A DNA stretch of 64,000 nucleotides from Haladaptatus sp. R4 (lineage in GTDB: Archaea; Halobacteriota; Halobacteria; Halobacteriales; Haladaptataceae). The stretch spans positions 248,001 through 312,000 of the forward strand of contig NZ_LWHG01000028.1 of NCBI RefSeq assembly GCF_001625445.1, written 5' to 3'. The position numbers and the translations under genes are program-made. Below, in pieces: positions 52,514 to 60,681 of the stretch; the stretch's first letter is position 1; every line of letters begins with the position of its first letter. The notes below the pieces were generated by a model. That model did not search any database. It was not told the DNA's origin and was given only the letters and a program-made list of their open reading frames with translations.

Positions 52514-53146
52514 CTACGAAGAAACGCGCCGTGAGAGCGCCAGTTTGGCCCCGAAACCGACGAGCACGCTCCCGCTCGCCGTGCGAAGTATCCGCCGGAG
52601 GAGGTCGCGTTCGGTAACGACCCGCCGCGCTCGCGCGGAGAACACCGCAAGCAGTGCCTGATAGCAGAATCCGAGCGTGGCGAACAGCACCCCGAAGAGG
52701 AAAATCTGCGGAGCGGCGGGACTCCCCGGCCGAACGAACTGCGGGAGGAACGCGAGGAAGAACAGGGCCACTTTCGGGTTCGAGACGTTGATGAACAGCG
52801 CGCTTCGGAAGGACTCGACCGGGGTGTATCCCGTCCCCTCCGGCGTGATTTCGAACTCCTCTTCGCCGCGGAACGTCTGCACGCCGAGGTAGACGAGGTA
52901 CGCCGCGCCGACGAGTTTGACGGCGGTGAACGCCACCGCGGACGTTCGCAGAATCGCCGACAGACCGAGGACGGCCGCCGTCGTGTGGACGATGCTTCCC
53001 GTCGAAGAACCGAGCGCGGCGGTGACACCGGTCGTCCGCCCGTCGCTGACGCTCCGGGTCAGCGTGTAGAGGCTGTCCGGGCCGGGAGCGACGATGAGCA
53101 CGAGCGCGGCGGGGATGAAGGCGATGATAGTCTGTACTGCGACCAT
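52514..53146 (-). CDS. LysE-family exporter (RhtB-like)
   Basis: A 210-residue transporter with six membrane helices. The LysE signature is present near the start: AALVLIVAPGPDSLYTLTRSV, and later FINVSNPKVALFFLAFLPQF. Members export amino acids or small polar metabolites by proton antiport. A second LysE-family gene lies 185 bases upstream on the same strand. Confidence 0.9.
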   Translation of the reverse strand: MVAVQTIIAFIPAALVLIVAPGPDSLYTLTRSVSDGRTTGVTAALGSSTGSIVHTTAAVLGLSAILRTSAVAFTAVKLVGAAYLVYLGVQTFRGEEEFEITPEGTGYTPVESFRSALFINVSNPKVALFFLAFLPQFVRPGSPAAPQIFLFGVLFATLGFCYQALLAVFSARARRVVTERDLLRRILRTASGSVLVGFGAKLALSRRVSS

Positions 53147-53331
53147 GAATCCACCGTCACGGGCGGGTACGATAAAACTACGAGCCGATTTCTTCGCCTC
53201 ACGTTTTCACGTTCGATTCTGTGCTCCTTCGAAATCGACCTCTGGTTGCCGTGATATCGACCGTGATCGGTTCGGCCGGTTGTAGCGTCAGGGGCGCAGC
53301 AAGCCACGTTCGTCGTGAAAACGCGCGTTCG

Positions 53332-53934
53332 TCACAGGGCGCTCCAGAGAGCGAACACGCCGAACCCGACGATGACGACTCCTGCCAATCGGTTCACCCG
53401 CCGCATGATCGAGCGGGTGAATCGTGCGCGGAATACGCTCACGGCGGTGCTGAGGACGAACCACCAGAGTGCCGACCCGAGGAAGACGCCGCCGACCAAC
53501 ACGGCGGCGTGGGTGTAGTTTCCGGACGCTCCGACACCCAATCCCGTGAAGATGCCGACGAAGGCGATGATCGTCACCGGATTTGAGATAGTCAACAGGA
53601 ACGTCGAACCGTAATCTCTGGCAAGGCCATGCACATCCGTGGAGGATACCGGCGTCTCCGCCGGTTCCGCTCGAAACGACTGGATGCCGAGATACAGGAG
53701 GAGGATACCACCGCCGATGCGGATACCCACTCGGTAGTCGAGCAGGAGCGACGACACGGCCGTAATCCCGAACCCCGCGATAGCTCCGTACACGGCGTCC
53801 GCCGACGCCGCTCCGAGACCGCTCACGAAGCCCGAACGTCGGCCCTTAGAAAGCGTTCGCTGGATACACAACACTCCGATCGGGCCGACGGGGGCCGCGA
53901 TCGAAAACCCGAGAACGATACCGCGAATCAGCAC
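53332..53934 (-). CDS. LysE-family exporter
   Basis: A 200-residue six-helix membrane protein with LysE features: GFSIAAPVGPIGVLCIQRTL at the start, and FLLTISNPVTIIAFVGIFTG in the middle. It is not closely similar to the paralogue at 52514, so tandem duplication is old or they are separate acquisitions. Substrate unknown. Confidence 0.9.
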   Translation of the reverse strand: MLIRGIVLGFSIAAPVGPIGVLCIQRTLSKGRRSGFVSGLGAASADAVYGAIAGFGITAVSSLLLDYRVGIRIGGGILLLYLGIQSFRAEPAETPVSSTDVHGLARDYGSTFLLTISNPVTIIAFVGIFTGLGVGASGNYTHAAVLVGGVFLGSALWWFVLSTAVSVFRARFTRSIMRRVNRLAGVVIVGFGVFALWSAL

Positions 53935-54077
53935 CTCGATTGTCGCTGTCGTTAATAGCGGTCACCTCTCGTCAGCCCAAACGCAGCAGTCGTAGATGTA
54001 CCTTGTGCGTCTGCGTTGAATGCTATCCATCATCACGAAACACAACATCGTTCGGGTGGACAACGAGAACGGTTCAA

Positions 54078-54992
54078 CTACTCGTCGAGGGATTCTCGGA
54101 ACGCCCACACCCGGACGTAATGTGCCCAGTACCCCTCAAGCGGTTCGTATGGTTCGCTCAGTCGGTCGAGGTCCGCATCCGTCGCCACTTCAGTGCCGAG
54201 TTCGTACAATTCAGCGACAGCTTCGCGGAGTCTCCGCTCGGTGCGGGGGATTCCCGAGAGCCGTCCGAATCCCCTCAGCGCGATGAACTCGCTCGACCAC
54301 TCGCCGAATCCCCAGACGTCCGCCAACCGCTCCCGGATGGTCGCGTCGTCCAGTGTGGACAGGTCTTCGTTCGCGAACGCGTCGGCGGCGGCGAGAACCG
54401 TCTTCGCCTTTCGCTCGTCGTCGATGGCGTCGTGGACGGCGAGCGCGTCGTCGCGAACCATCTCCGGCGTCGGAAACAGCAGTATCTCTTCACCCTCTAC
54501 TTCCACGATTCGACCACACGCTTCGACGAGTACCCGTTTCGACTTCTTTGCGACCTGCATGGGTGTTCGCTGGCTGAGCGCGGCCCAGCACGCGGCTTCG
54601 AACGGGGTCGAGAAGCAAACGTGGTGGTAGCCATAGAGGCCGTCAACGACGCGCTCGAAGGCCGGGTCACCCTTCGACGCCTCGTACAGTACGGTCAGGT
54701 CGTCGTCGAGCGAAAGAAACGCTCGGAGCCAGTCGCCCACTGCATCGAGGTCACCCGTGTTTTCGAGCCAATCGACCTCCACCGATAGTGTGCCCTCGTC
54801 GCCTTCGGTAACCGAAGCCACGAACGGGTGGTCTTCGACGTATCCACCGGTCGTGAGCGAACGCGTCGAACAGAGGTGGTCACCCGAGCACGGAACGAAT
54901 CCACGAAGGAACGCCAACGATTGCTCGAACTCGAACGGTTCGACCGGATCGATAGTCAGCTTGGTTTCTCCGACGCGTTCCGTGGTAGCCAT
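54078..54992 (-). CDS. DNA-3-methyladenine glycosylase (AlkA/HhH-GPD type)
   Basis: Excises alkylated bases. The 304-residue protein has an N-terminal AlkA_N-like domain (FEFEQSLAFLRGFVPCSGDH) and the helix-hairpin-helix core (CWAALSQRTPMQVAKKSKRV; LADVWGFGEWSSEFIALRGFGR). The catalytic Asp of the GPD motif is expected just after the hairpin; I see no clear canonical Asp at that point, so activity is less certain. The start at 54992 (MATTERVGETK) is preferred over 55001. Confidence 0.8.
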   Translation of the reverse strand: MATTERVGETKLTIDPVEPFEFEQSLAFLRGFVPCSGDHLCSTRSLTTGGYVEDHPFVASVTEGDEGTLSVEVDWLENTGDLDAVGDWLRAFLSLDDDLTVLYEASKGDPAFERVVDGLYGYHHVCFSTPFEAACWAALSQRTPMQVAKKSKRVLVEACGRIVEVEGEEILLFPTPEMVRDDALAVHDAIDDERKAKTVLAAADAFANEDLSTLDDATIRERLADVWGFGEWSSEFIALRGFGRLSGIPRTERRLREAVAELYELGTEVATDADLDRLSEPYEPLEGYWAHYVRVWAFRESLDE

Positions 54993-55162
54993 ACGAGTCA
55001 TAGGAGTGATTTATTTATAAGTTGGCCGATTGGCCAGTTCGATAGATTCGAATCGAGGATGCACGCATATCATCTTTCGAAAAGCCGCGGGGTTTTGCGG
55101 AAAATGGGGAAGCATCGCTACGTCAGACGGGAGAAACGAAATCGGTAGAAAATCTCGTCCTC

Positions 55163-55193
55163 ACCGATTCTCGCGCTGTTCGACCGTGTTCAG
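55163..55193. repeat. 31-bp direct repeat, left copy (chorismate mutase 3' end)
   Basis: ACCGATTCTCGCGCTGTTCG and the next 11 bases match 57281-57311 with one mismatch. On the minus strand it reads ...LNTVEQRENR-stop, an echo of the LNKVEQRENR end of the chorismate mutase. So it is a displaced piece of that gene's 3' end. Confidence 0.75.
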
Positions 55194-55295
55194 ACAGGTA
55201 GAATCCATCAGACAGGGTGGTAAAACGATGCTATCCATACCACGAATATCGAAATGATGGTAAGATTCTTTGTCTATGGTACTATAGTTTCTTCT

Positions 55296-55541
55296 ATGTC
55301 AACAGAGACGGATAGACAGGGGCGGTTGTACATCCCCAAAGAGGTGCGTGAGAAGTACGGCGAGAAGTACCATATCGTGACGTACGAGGATAGAATCGAA
55401 CTCATTCCAGTCGCGGACGATCCTCTCGCCGCCGTCCGTGAGGCGACAGGCGACCTTCGTGATGCGTCCATCGAGGAGATTCGAGAGGACATCGAGGCAG
55501 AGGGAAGAGCCAAAGCCCGCGACAAGGACGCCGATAGATGA
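55296..55541 (+). CDS. vapB: VapB-type antitoxin (AbrB/SpoVT fold)
   Basis: An 81-residue protein. The N-terminal swapped-hairpin barrel is STETDRQGRLYIPKEVREKY and IVTYEDRIELIPV, which binds DNA. The C-terminal helix (about 55-80) would wrap the toxin. Its stop overlaps the VapC start by four bases (ATGA), the usual TA operon arrangement. I start at the ATG at 55296; an in-frame ATG at 55254 adds a hydrophobic stretch and is less likely. Autoregulation by the VapBC complex is expected. Confidence 0.85.
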   Translation: MSTETDRQGRLYIPKEVREKYGEKYHIVTYEDRIELIPVADDPLAAVREATGDLRDASIEEIREDIEAEGRAKARDKDADR

Positions 55542-55924
55542 CGGTGTACGTCGAGACCGATTTTTTGCTCGCGCTAGCAAAAGATTCCGACTGGTTACAG
55601 GGGTCGGCGGAGAATGCGCTGACCGAATACGAGGTCGAAACGTCGGCGTTCTCGTATCTCGAACTCGTCCTCGCCAGGGAACGCTACGAGTTCGACTACG
55701 TTCCGCTGATAGCAAATCTGCTCGAACTCGTCCCCGTTCGAGACGAGGAAGAGAAGCAGGTGGTTCTGAAGGCGGTCAACTATTACGACGAGGGAATGAC
55801 GCCGTTCGACGCATTCCATGCGGCGACTACGGAAACTAGGGGAATGGACGTACTATCGTCCGAGAAAGACTACGAGGACATCGAGGTATCGAGAATCGGC
55901 CTCGAACCGACCGACGAGGGGTGA
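55538..55924 (+). CDS. vapC: VapC-type PIN-domain toxin
   Basis: A 128-residue PIN ribonuclease. Acidic residues: D8 (VETDFLLAL), E42 (SYLELVLARE), D91 (GMTPFDAFHAATT) and D104/D111 in GMDVLSSEKDYE. That is the full quartet for Mg-dependent RNA cleavage, so the toxin looks intact. Pairs with the antitoxin just upstream. Located on the islet between the two chorismate-mutase 3'-end repeats. Confidence 0.87.
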   Translation: MTVYVETDFLLALAKDSDWLQGSAENALTEYEVETSAFSYLELVLARERYEFDYVPLIANLLELVPVRDEEEKQVVLKAVNYYDEGMTPFDAFHAATTETRGMDVLSSEKDYEDIEVSRIGLEPTDEG

Positions 55925-56226
55925 ACGTTAACGAAGTGGACTTCATTCTCGCTACGACAGCGACGAACTCGCTGAACAGTAACCGGAATACCTTCCACTC
56001 GGATCGCACGCTGAATCGTCCAAAAACGTTGTTTCCGACCTCAGATTGCTTTGTTGTTCACTTTGTTTAGGTCTCAAACTGACGTCACAGATTTCTCCCA
56101 CTTTGGTGCATTTCCCTCAACGGGCGTTTGGTGTCTGATATATTACCAATCCCGTCCAACAGTCGAATCCAACTAACAGCCGAACTCAACCAAACTACCA
56201 AGTTCAACGGCCAGCGAGACACGGGC
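55925..56226. other. Intergenic stretch after vapC
   Basis: About 300 bases without a gene. Contains a 40-base sequence at 56071-56110 (GTCTCAAACTGACGTCACAG...CCCACTTTG) that recurs at 56779-56816 on the other side of the NUDIX gene with a few mismatches. Confidence 0.5.
56071..56110 (+). repeat. NUDIX-flanking direct repeat, left copy
   Basis: Shared words with 56779-56816: GTCTC(A/G)AACTGACGT(C/T)ACAGAT and CCACTTTG. Same orientation, 708 bases apart. Confidence 0.55.
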
Positions 56227-56736
56227 ATGGATTCGCTCTCCGATCCGAGTTCCCTCCGTGGTCGGACGGCCATCGAGTTCCGGGAGGAGCAGAGCGTGGA
56301 CGAGCAGGGAGAGTTCGAGTACTTCGCGTCCGTCGATGGGATGGTCGCGGTCGGTATCACCAACGGGGCCGGAGCAGTACTGCTGATGAACGGCCCGCAC
56401 GGATGGAGGTTACCGTACGGCCCCGTCGATACGGACGAGGACTGGACGGCCGCCGGGCGATCCGTCGGCGAGGAACTGGCCGGAGTCAGCCTCACCATCA
56501 CCTGCGCGGAACGCGTCGCTCGGATAACCCACCGTGAAGCGGGTAACGAGGAGCGTAAAACGACGAGCTATGACGTCGTACTGCGTACGATTCCCGTAAC
56601 GGGTGAACCGATCGATGACGACCCTCGTTTCGGCCCTTGGGACGAACTGGAGGTAAGGTGGTTCGACAGCGTTCCCGAGGACGCCTACTGGAATCACGGG
56701 GATGCCGTGGATGACATCCGTCTGTTCGTCGGGTGA
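56227..56736 (+). CDS. NUDIX-like protein
   Basis: A 169-residue protein of the haloarchaeal NUDIX-like group: VAVGITNGAGAVLLMNGPHGWRLPYG, then WTAAGRSVGEELAGVSLTI and a final FGPWDELEVRWFDSVPED. The NUDIX box is degenerate: GPVDTDEDWTAAGRSVGEELAG lacks the canonical REUxEE glutamates beyond EE, so activity may be changed or lost. The start at 56227 fits; the in-frame ATG at 56128 precedes a non-acidic stretch. Confidence 0.72.
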   Translation: MDSLSDPSSLRGRTAIEFREEQSVDEQGEFEYFASVDGMVAVGITNGAGAVLLMNGPHGWRLPYGPVDTDEDWTAAGRSVGEELAGVSLTITCAERVARITHREAGNEERKTTSYDVVLRTIPVTGEPIDDDPRFGPWDELEVRWFDSVPEDAYWNHGDAVDDIRLFVG

Positions 56737-56778
56737 GGGACGGAAATTCGGGAAACCACTCGATAGCGACCTCATTTC

Positions 56779-56816
56779 GGTCTCGAACTGACGTTACAGA
56801 TCCCATCCACTTTGCA
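56779..56816 (+). repeat. NUDIX-flanking direct repeat, right copy
   Basis: Second copy of the 56071 repeat. It lies between the NUDIX gene and the convergent membrane-protein gene. Confidence 0.55.
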
Positions 56817-56838
56817 GCTATTTTCAGCATGGAACGAG

Positions 56839-57197
56839 CTACGGAGTTCCGACGAACCGATGTCGGCGGGCCAGATAGAGGCTCGCAATCGGCACGTTCA
56901 GCAGCGGAACCAAGACGAACAAGTAGAGGAGGGTTGGCGTCCACTGCGACCGCTCGCTCACGTACGCTCGGTCGTAGTAGAGTGCGAACGGGCGAACGGG
57001 GAGAGCGCGTAACTCACGACGAGTAACACTGCCGCGATCTCGCCGAGATACCCTGAAACCTGTAGTCCGACGTACCGTGCGAACGCAGTGTTCAGGAGCG
57101 TTACCGAGAGCCAAAGGAGGAACGAGATGGGTATTGCCAATATCGGAACCCACCAACTGCCGGGGAACAGCACTCTGCGGCTTTGTTTTGTGGCCAT
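56839..57197 (-). pseudogene. Small three-helix membrane protein, broken by an 8-bp tandem duplication
   Basis: Begins at the ATG at 57197 (MATKQSRRVLFPGSWW) with membrane helices VPILAIPISFLLWLSVTLLN and LGEIAAVLLVVSYALS. After SPFA the frame is lost. The other frame resumes ALYYDRAYVSERSQW and a last helix LLYLFVLVPLLNVPIASLY. The plus strand has GCGAACGG twice in tandem at 56984-56991 and 56992-56999. Removing one copy gives SPFALYYDR and a 116-residue protein. Function unknown. The clean duplication is most simply a real slippage mutation. Confidence 0.72.
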
Positions 57198-57278
57198 GTA
57201 CATTCGTCCATGGCAGGGATGCACGCAATCAGTAATAGCTCTTCGTAGGGATTTCCGACCCGTGTTCCGTGTTAATTA

Positions 57279-57584
57279 CTACCGATTCTCGCGCTGTTCG
57301 ACCTTGTTCAGTTCGATGAGCAACCGGAAAATCGCCTTCACCAGATTCGAATCCACTTCGAACTTCTCGGCGTTCTCGCCCGCTCGGTCCATCACGCGCT
57401 GTTCCTGTGCCTCGTCGGTCGTCGGGATGTCCTCGACGGACTTCACCTCCGCGACCGTATCGGCGACGTAGGTTCGTCGGGCGATGAGTTCCACCAGTTC
57501 GCGGTCGATGGATTCGATCTCTTCGCGCAGTTCGTCCAGGCTCATATCGTTCGGGTTCCGCCCGTCTGTGTTGTCGTTAGCCAT
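57279..57584 (-). CDS. aroQ: Chorismate mutase (AroQ class)
   Basis: Converts chorismate to prephenate for Phe and Tyr synthesis. The 101-residue helical protein has DELREEIESIDRELVELIARR and the following TYVADTVAEVK, with EQRVMDRAGENAE and FRLLIELNKVEQRENR. The ATG at 57584 gives a 43-base overlap with the shikimate kinase gene. An inner ATG at 57545 (MSLDELREE) would give a classic ATGA overlap and an 88-residue product; I cannot choose for certain. Its 3' end is echoed at 55163. Confidence 0.9.
   Translation of the reverse strand: MANDNTDGRNPNDMSLDELREEIESIDRELVELIARRTYVADTVAEVKSVEDIPTTDEAQEQRVMDRAGENAEKFEVDSNLVKAIFRLLIELNKVEQRENR
57281..57311. repeat. 31-bp direct repeat, right copy (in chorismate mutase)
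   Basis: The resident copy; codes for the last ten codons of the chorismate mutase. The left copy is 2.1 kb away across the VapBC/NUDIX islet. Confidence 0.75.
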
Positions 57585-58387
57585 GTCGTTCCCTCCAATG
57601 AATTCCACTTTTCCCGCACGTCCTCTAAAACCTCCCGCCCGCCGACGGCGACGAAGCTCGGTCCCGTCCCGGAAAGCGAGACGCCGTCCACGTCCGGCAT
57701 GGCGTCCACCATGGGGTCGGCCGAAAAACCGAGCGCGCCACAGAAGGCGAAGCCGTTCACCGTCATCGCCCGGCCGTACTCGCCGTCGAGAGCGAGGTCG
57801 GCGACGAGGTCGGCCATCGGCGCGACCTGCCGACAGCGGGAGACGTCGGCATCGGCGGAAAAGGACTGCTCCGGCGGCGACCACACCAGCACGTCCCAGT
57901 CCACCTCGTCGCGGGCGAGCAGTTCGTCCTCGGCGTTGTCCGTGACGGTGACGCCGCCGAGCATGCTCGCGCTGGCGTCGTCGAACGCGCCGGTCACGGT
58001 GACGCCGACGTCACGGGCCGCTTGCACGCCGATTCGGCAGGCGTCCTCCCGTCGCATCTCGACGTCGAGTGCGGACAGGGTCGCCAGCACCGTCGCGTTC
58101 GCCGCGGCGCTCGAACTCTTCAGGCCCGCGGCCATCGGGATGTCGCTCTCGGTTCGTACCGTCGCGCCGAATTCCGAATCTTCCGTTTCGAGGACGAGTT
58201 CGACACAGCGTTCGATGAGTCGAGCGTCCGCGTCCGGATTCTCCGCGATTTCCCCGCGAATCTCGCCGGAGTCGTCCAGTTCGACGGTGGCGGTGGTTTC
58301 GGTGTCGATGGCGAACGCCGACCCGACTCCAGTGGCGAGGGCGTTGAGTATCGTCCCGGCGGCGGGTGCTTTCGCGCGGCCGTGCAT
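57542..58387 (-). CDS. aroK: Archaeal shikimate kinase (GHMP family)
   Basis: Phosphorylates shikimate in the common aromatic pathway. The 281-residue archaeal form is of the GHMP superfamily, unrelated to bacterial AroK: MHGRAKAPAAGTILNALATG, the ATP motif PMAAGLKSSSAAANATVLA (about 100-118) and the C-terminal GVSLSGTGPSFVAVGG. The ATG at 58387 is the family start. It precedes chorismate mutase in the same operon, joining two steps of one pathway. Confidence 0.92.
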   Translation of the reverse strand: MHGRAKAPAAGTILNALATGVGSAFAIDTETTATVELDDSGEIRGEIAENPDADARLIERCVELVLETEDSEFGATVRTESDIPMAAGLKSSSAAANATVLATLSALDVEMRREDACRIGVQAARDVGVTVTGAFDDASASMLGGVTVTDNAEDELLARDEVDWDVLVWSPPEQSFSADADVSRCRQVAPMADLVADLALDGEYGRAMTVNGFAFCGALGFSADPMVDAMPDVDGVSLSGTGPSFVAVGGREVLEDVREKWNSLEGTTWLTTTQTGGTRTI

Positions 58388-58489
58388 GGTCGGCTTTCGC
58401 AGGTGGCCGTCTTCAGGGTGGCGGTGGGGGCAACGTTTTGATTGATCCGGAACGCGGGTCTTTTCCCCCTCTCCGACCAACCGTTGGAC

Positions 58490-58939
58490 ATGAGTGTCCG
58501 CAACGACGTTTCCCCCGACACGCTCGGCGTCGAACTCACCGAGGACGGTATCGTCGTCGAATACAAGGACGGTCGTGAGACCTTCTACCACGGCGTTCCG
58601 AGGAAGGTGGACGGAACGCTCCGAACCCAACCGGGCAAACTGGTGCAGGTGCTCGTCACCGCTCCGACGGAGACGGAGGGCGTCATGACCTACGTCAACG
58701 ACCGGGATACCCACGACGACATCCTCGAAGAGACCGGCGTCGGCCGAGTCATACTGGAACCCGGAGAGGAGGCGGAACTGTTCCCCGGGGTGTCGGTTCG
58801 CTCTGACGGCTACGCCGTCGAAGTCGAGGCCAGTCCCGAGATTGCGCGCGGTCGCGTGTTCCTCTTCGAGGAAGACGCGATGGGCGAACGGTCGTTCGAG
58901 TTCGTGGAAGAGGACGAGTCGGCGGACGGAAACGAATAA
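58490..58939 (+). CDS. DUF5796 family haloarchaeal protein
   Basis: A 149-residue acidic beta-rich soluble protein: MSVRNDVSPDTLGVELTEDG, EYKDGRETFYHGVPRKVDG, EPGEEAELFPGVSVRSDGYA. The family is restricted to haloarchaea and uncharacterised. Divergent from shikimate kinase. Its stop overlaps the ATG of the next gene by one base, so the two are coupled. Confidence 0.8.
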   Translation: MSVRNDVSPDTLGVELTEDGIVVEYKDGRETFYHGVPRKVDGTLRTQPGKLVQVLVTAPTETEGVMTYVNDRDTHDDILEETGVGRVILEPGEEAELFPGVSVRSDGYAVEVEASPEIARGRVFLFEEDAMGERSFEFVEEDESADGNE

Positions 58940-59187
58940 TGCCGCTCGCGAAGCGCTGGCAAGCACTCGACAGGGGAACGGTCGCGGGCACGCCGGAACG
59001 GTGGGCGATGTACGAACTGGGGACCGACGGCGAAGTCGTGGAAATCGGTGTCGGCGTCCTGCGCGACGAACTGAAGACGGCGCTGACCTATAGCGACGCG
59101 ACACAGGTTCGCTGGGAGACGTGTCAGTCGCAGGCGCAAGCCGAGGAGTTGGCCGCCGAGCATCGGGAACGAGCGGAATTGGACTGA
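58939..59187 (+). CDS. Small haloarchaeal protein of unknown function
   Basis: An 82-residue protein MPLAKRWQALDRGTVAGTPE, with YELGTDGEVVEIGVGVLRDE and a C-terminal helix (SQAQAEELAAEHRERAELD). It has a small alpha/beta pattern with no motif. Translationally coupled to the DUF5796 gene by the TAATG overlap, which suggests they act together. Confidence 0.7.
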   Translation: MPLAKRWQALDRGTVAGTPERWAMYELGTDGEVVEIGVGVLRDELKTALTYSDATQVRWETCQSQAQAEELAAEHRERAELD

Positions 59188-59221
59188 TTCGGCGGTTTGC
59201 AGAAGCGGTGCGGTTTTCCGG

Positions 59222-60136
59222 TCAGTTGATGGGAGAAGACCCGTGTCGTTCCTCGGCGTCCTTCCACTCGCCCAATCCCTCCGGGTCCAAGTGGATGTGG
59301 ACGTCGCCGACGTCGTCGCGCGAGACGAGGTCGTTTCTGAGTTCGGTTTCGATGTCGTGGGCTTCGATGAACGTGTGGTCGGCCGCGACTTCGGCGTGGA
59401 ATTCTACCTCGTAGACGGTTCCGGCGTGATACGCGGTGAAATCGTGCAGTCCGTGAACGTCCTCGTGGGAGAGGATTTCGTCCCGGATATCGTCGCGAAC
59501 CGGCTTCGGTGCGGCGGTGTCCACGAGGTAGTTGACGTTTTCCCGCGAAATTTCGACGCCTTGGTGGATGACGAGCAGGCTGACCAGTCCCCCGGCCAGC
59601 GGGTCGAGGACGGGGAATCCACCGGCCATTCCAGCCACGCCGATGACCGCCGCGCCCGTGGTGTAGAGGTCGTTTTTGCTGTCGGCGGCGAGCGCGGCGA
59701 GACCGGCCGACTCGACGTTGCGATTGACCCGCTTCGTGTACCAGTAACAGAACGCGCGGTCACAAAAGGCGAAGGCGAGACCGGCGACGAGGGCGATGCT
59801 GTAGGTAGATTCGGGTGCCGAAAGGATGGTCTGACCGGCGTCGTAGAGCAGTTTCAGTCCGAGAAGGACGAGCGTGCCGCCGACGAACAGGGCGGTCAGC
59901 GGTTCGACCCGGTCGTGGCCGTGGGGATGGTTGGTGTCCGGGCCCTCGAACGAGAGGCGACCCCAGACGAGCACCACCGCACTCGCCAGCAGGTCGGCCA
60001 CTGAGTGAGCGGCGTCGGCGACGAGCGCGAGGCTTCCGAAGGTGAGGCCGACGCCACCTTCCACCACGATTTTGAGGACGTTCGTCAGGACGTTGGCCCA
60101 CGACGCTTTGAGAAACTCCTTCCGGTGGTCACCCAT
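59222..60136 (-). CDS. Cation diffusion facilitator (CDF) transporter
   Basis: Exports divalent metals such as Zn2+ or Mn2+ from the cytoplasm by proton exchange. The 304-residue protein has six membrane helices. Metal sites are LVADAAHSVADLLAS (HxxxD) and LAADSKNDLYTTGA (DxxxD), the usual transmembrane tetrahedral site. The C-terminal cytoplasmic domain holds HEDVHGLHDFTAYHAGTVYE and VHIHLDP. The His in the first site and Asp in the second suggest zinc or cobalt preference. A plain monocistronic gene; the terminal HGSSPIN tail is extra. Confidence 0.92.
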   Translation of the reverse strand: MGDHRKEFLKASWANVLTNVLKIVVEGGVGLTFGSLALVADAAHSVADLLASAVVLVWGRLSFEGPDTNHPHGHDRVEPLTALFVGGTLVLLGLKLLYDAGQTILSAPESTYSIALVAGLAFAFCDRAFCYWYTKRVNRNVESAGLAALAADSKNDLYTTGAAVIGVAGMAGGFPVLDPLAGGLVSLLVIHQGVEISRENVNYLVDTAAPKPVRDDIRDEILSHEDVHGLHDFTAYHAGTVYEVEFHAEVAADHTFIEAHDIETELRNDLVSRDDVGDVHIHLDPEGLGEWKDAEERHGSSPIN

Positions 60137-60251
60137 TCGTTCTTCCGTGGGGAGCGCGAGGTTAAGAATATATGGGTTAGAGCTGACAAATAACTATTTT
60201 AGATCGAGTCTAAATCACATGCCTACACGTGACATGGGCGTCGAACCCTCG

Positions 60252-60395
60252 CTACAGTCGGCGAGCCATCACCACGATACCGAGGACGATGAGGGCGATT
60301 CCCCAGTAGAGCGAGTCGAAGGGGAGGACCTTCAACAGGAGCGTGACGACGCCGGAGGTGAACAGCGACCAACCGATGGTAGTGTTGTATCCCAT
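60252..60395 (-). CDS. Small two-helix membrane protein
   Basis: A 47-residue protein MGYNTTIGWSLFTSGVVTLL ... WGIALIVLGIVVMARRL with two membrane helices separated by KVLPFDSLY. It has typical start and composition, but no family is known to me. It lies alone between the CDF gene and the zinc-finger gene. Confidence 0.55.
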   Translation of the reverse strand: MGYNTTIGWSLFTSGVVTLLLKVLPFDSLYWGIALIVLGIVVMARRL

Positions 60396-60469
60396 AGAAG
60401 CTACACGATGACGAATCGTTTCAAGCTATCGGCAGTGAGAAAATCAGTTCGACTGGTACGTTCGTTACC

Positions 60470-60604
60470 CTACTGGATGTAGGAAGGGTCTTCCGCATCG
60501 CAGTTCTCCTCGTGTTGTTCGGCGTCGCTCTGGTCGTCGAACATCAGTCCGCACTGCTCGCACTGGTACCATGTCGTGTCGTCTCGCTCGGTTCGAGCAA
60601 CCAT
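60470..60604 (-). CDS. Single C2H2-like zinc-finger mini-protein
   Basis: A 44-residue protein with the zinc finger WYQCEQCGLMFDDQSDAEQH ... C, a CxxC with a following His and Cys. Such mini-proteins (DUF-type) are frequent in haloarchaea, with unknown partners. It is divergent from cdc48 across 78 bases, so both promoters lie there. Confidence 0.7.
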   Translation of the reverse strand: MVARTERDDTTWYQCEQCGLMFDDQSDAEQHEENCDAEDPSYIQ

Positions 60605-60681
60605 AATTGTACACTCGGTAGCATCGGACAAAGGGGTTTCTGCGGGAAACCCTGAAGACGGTCCGGTGACGAGTAGGGAAT

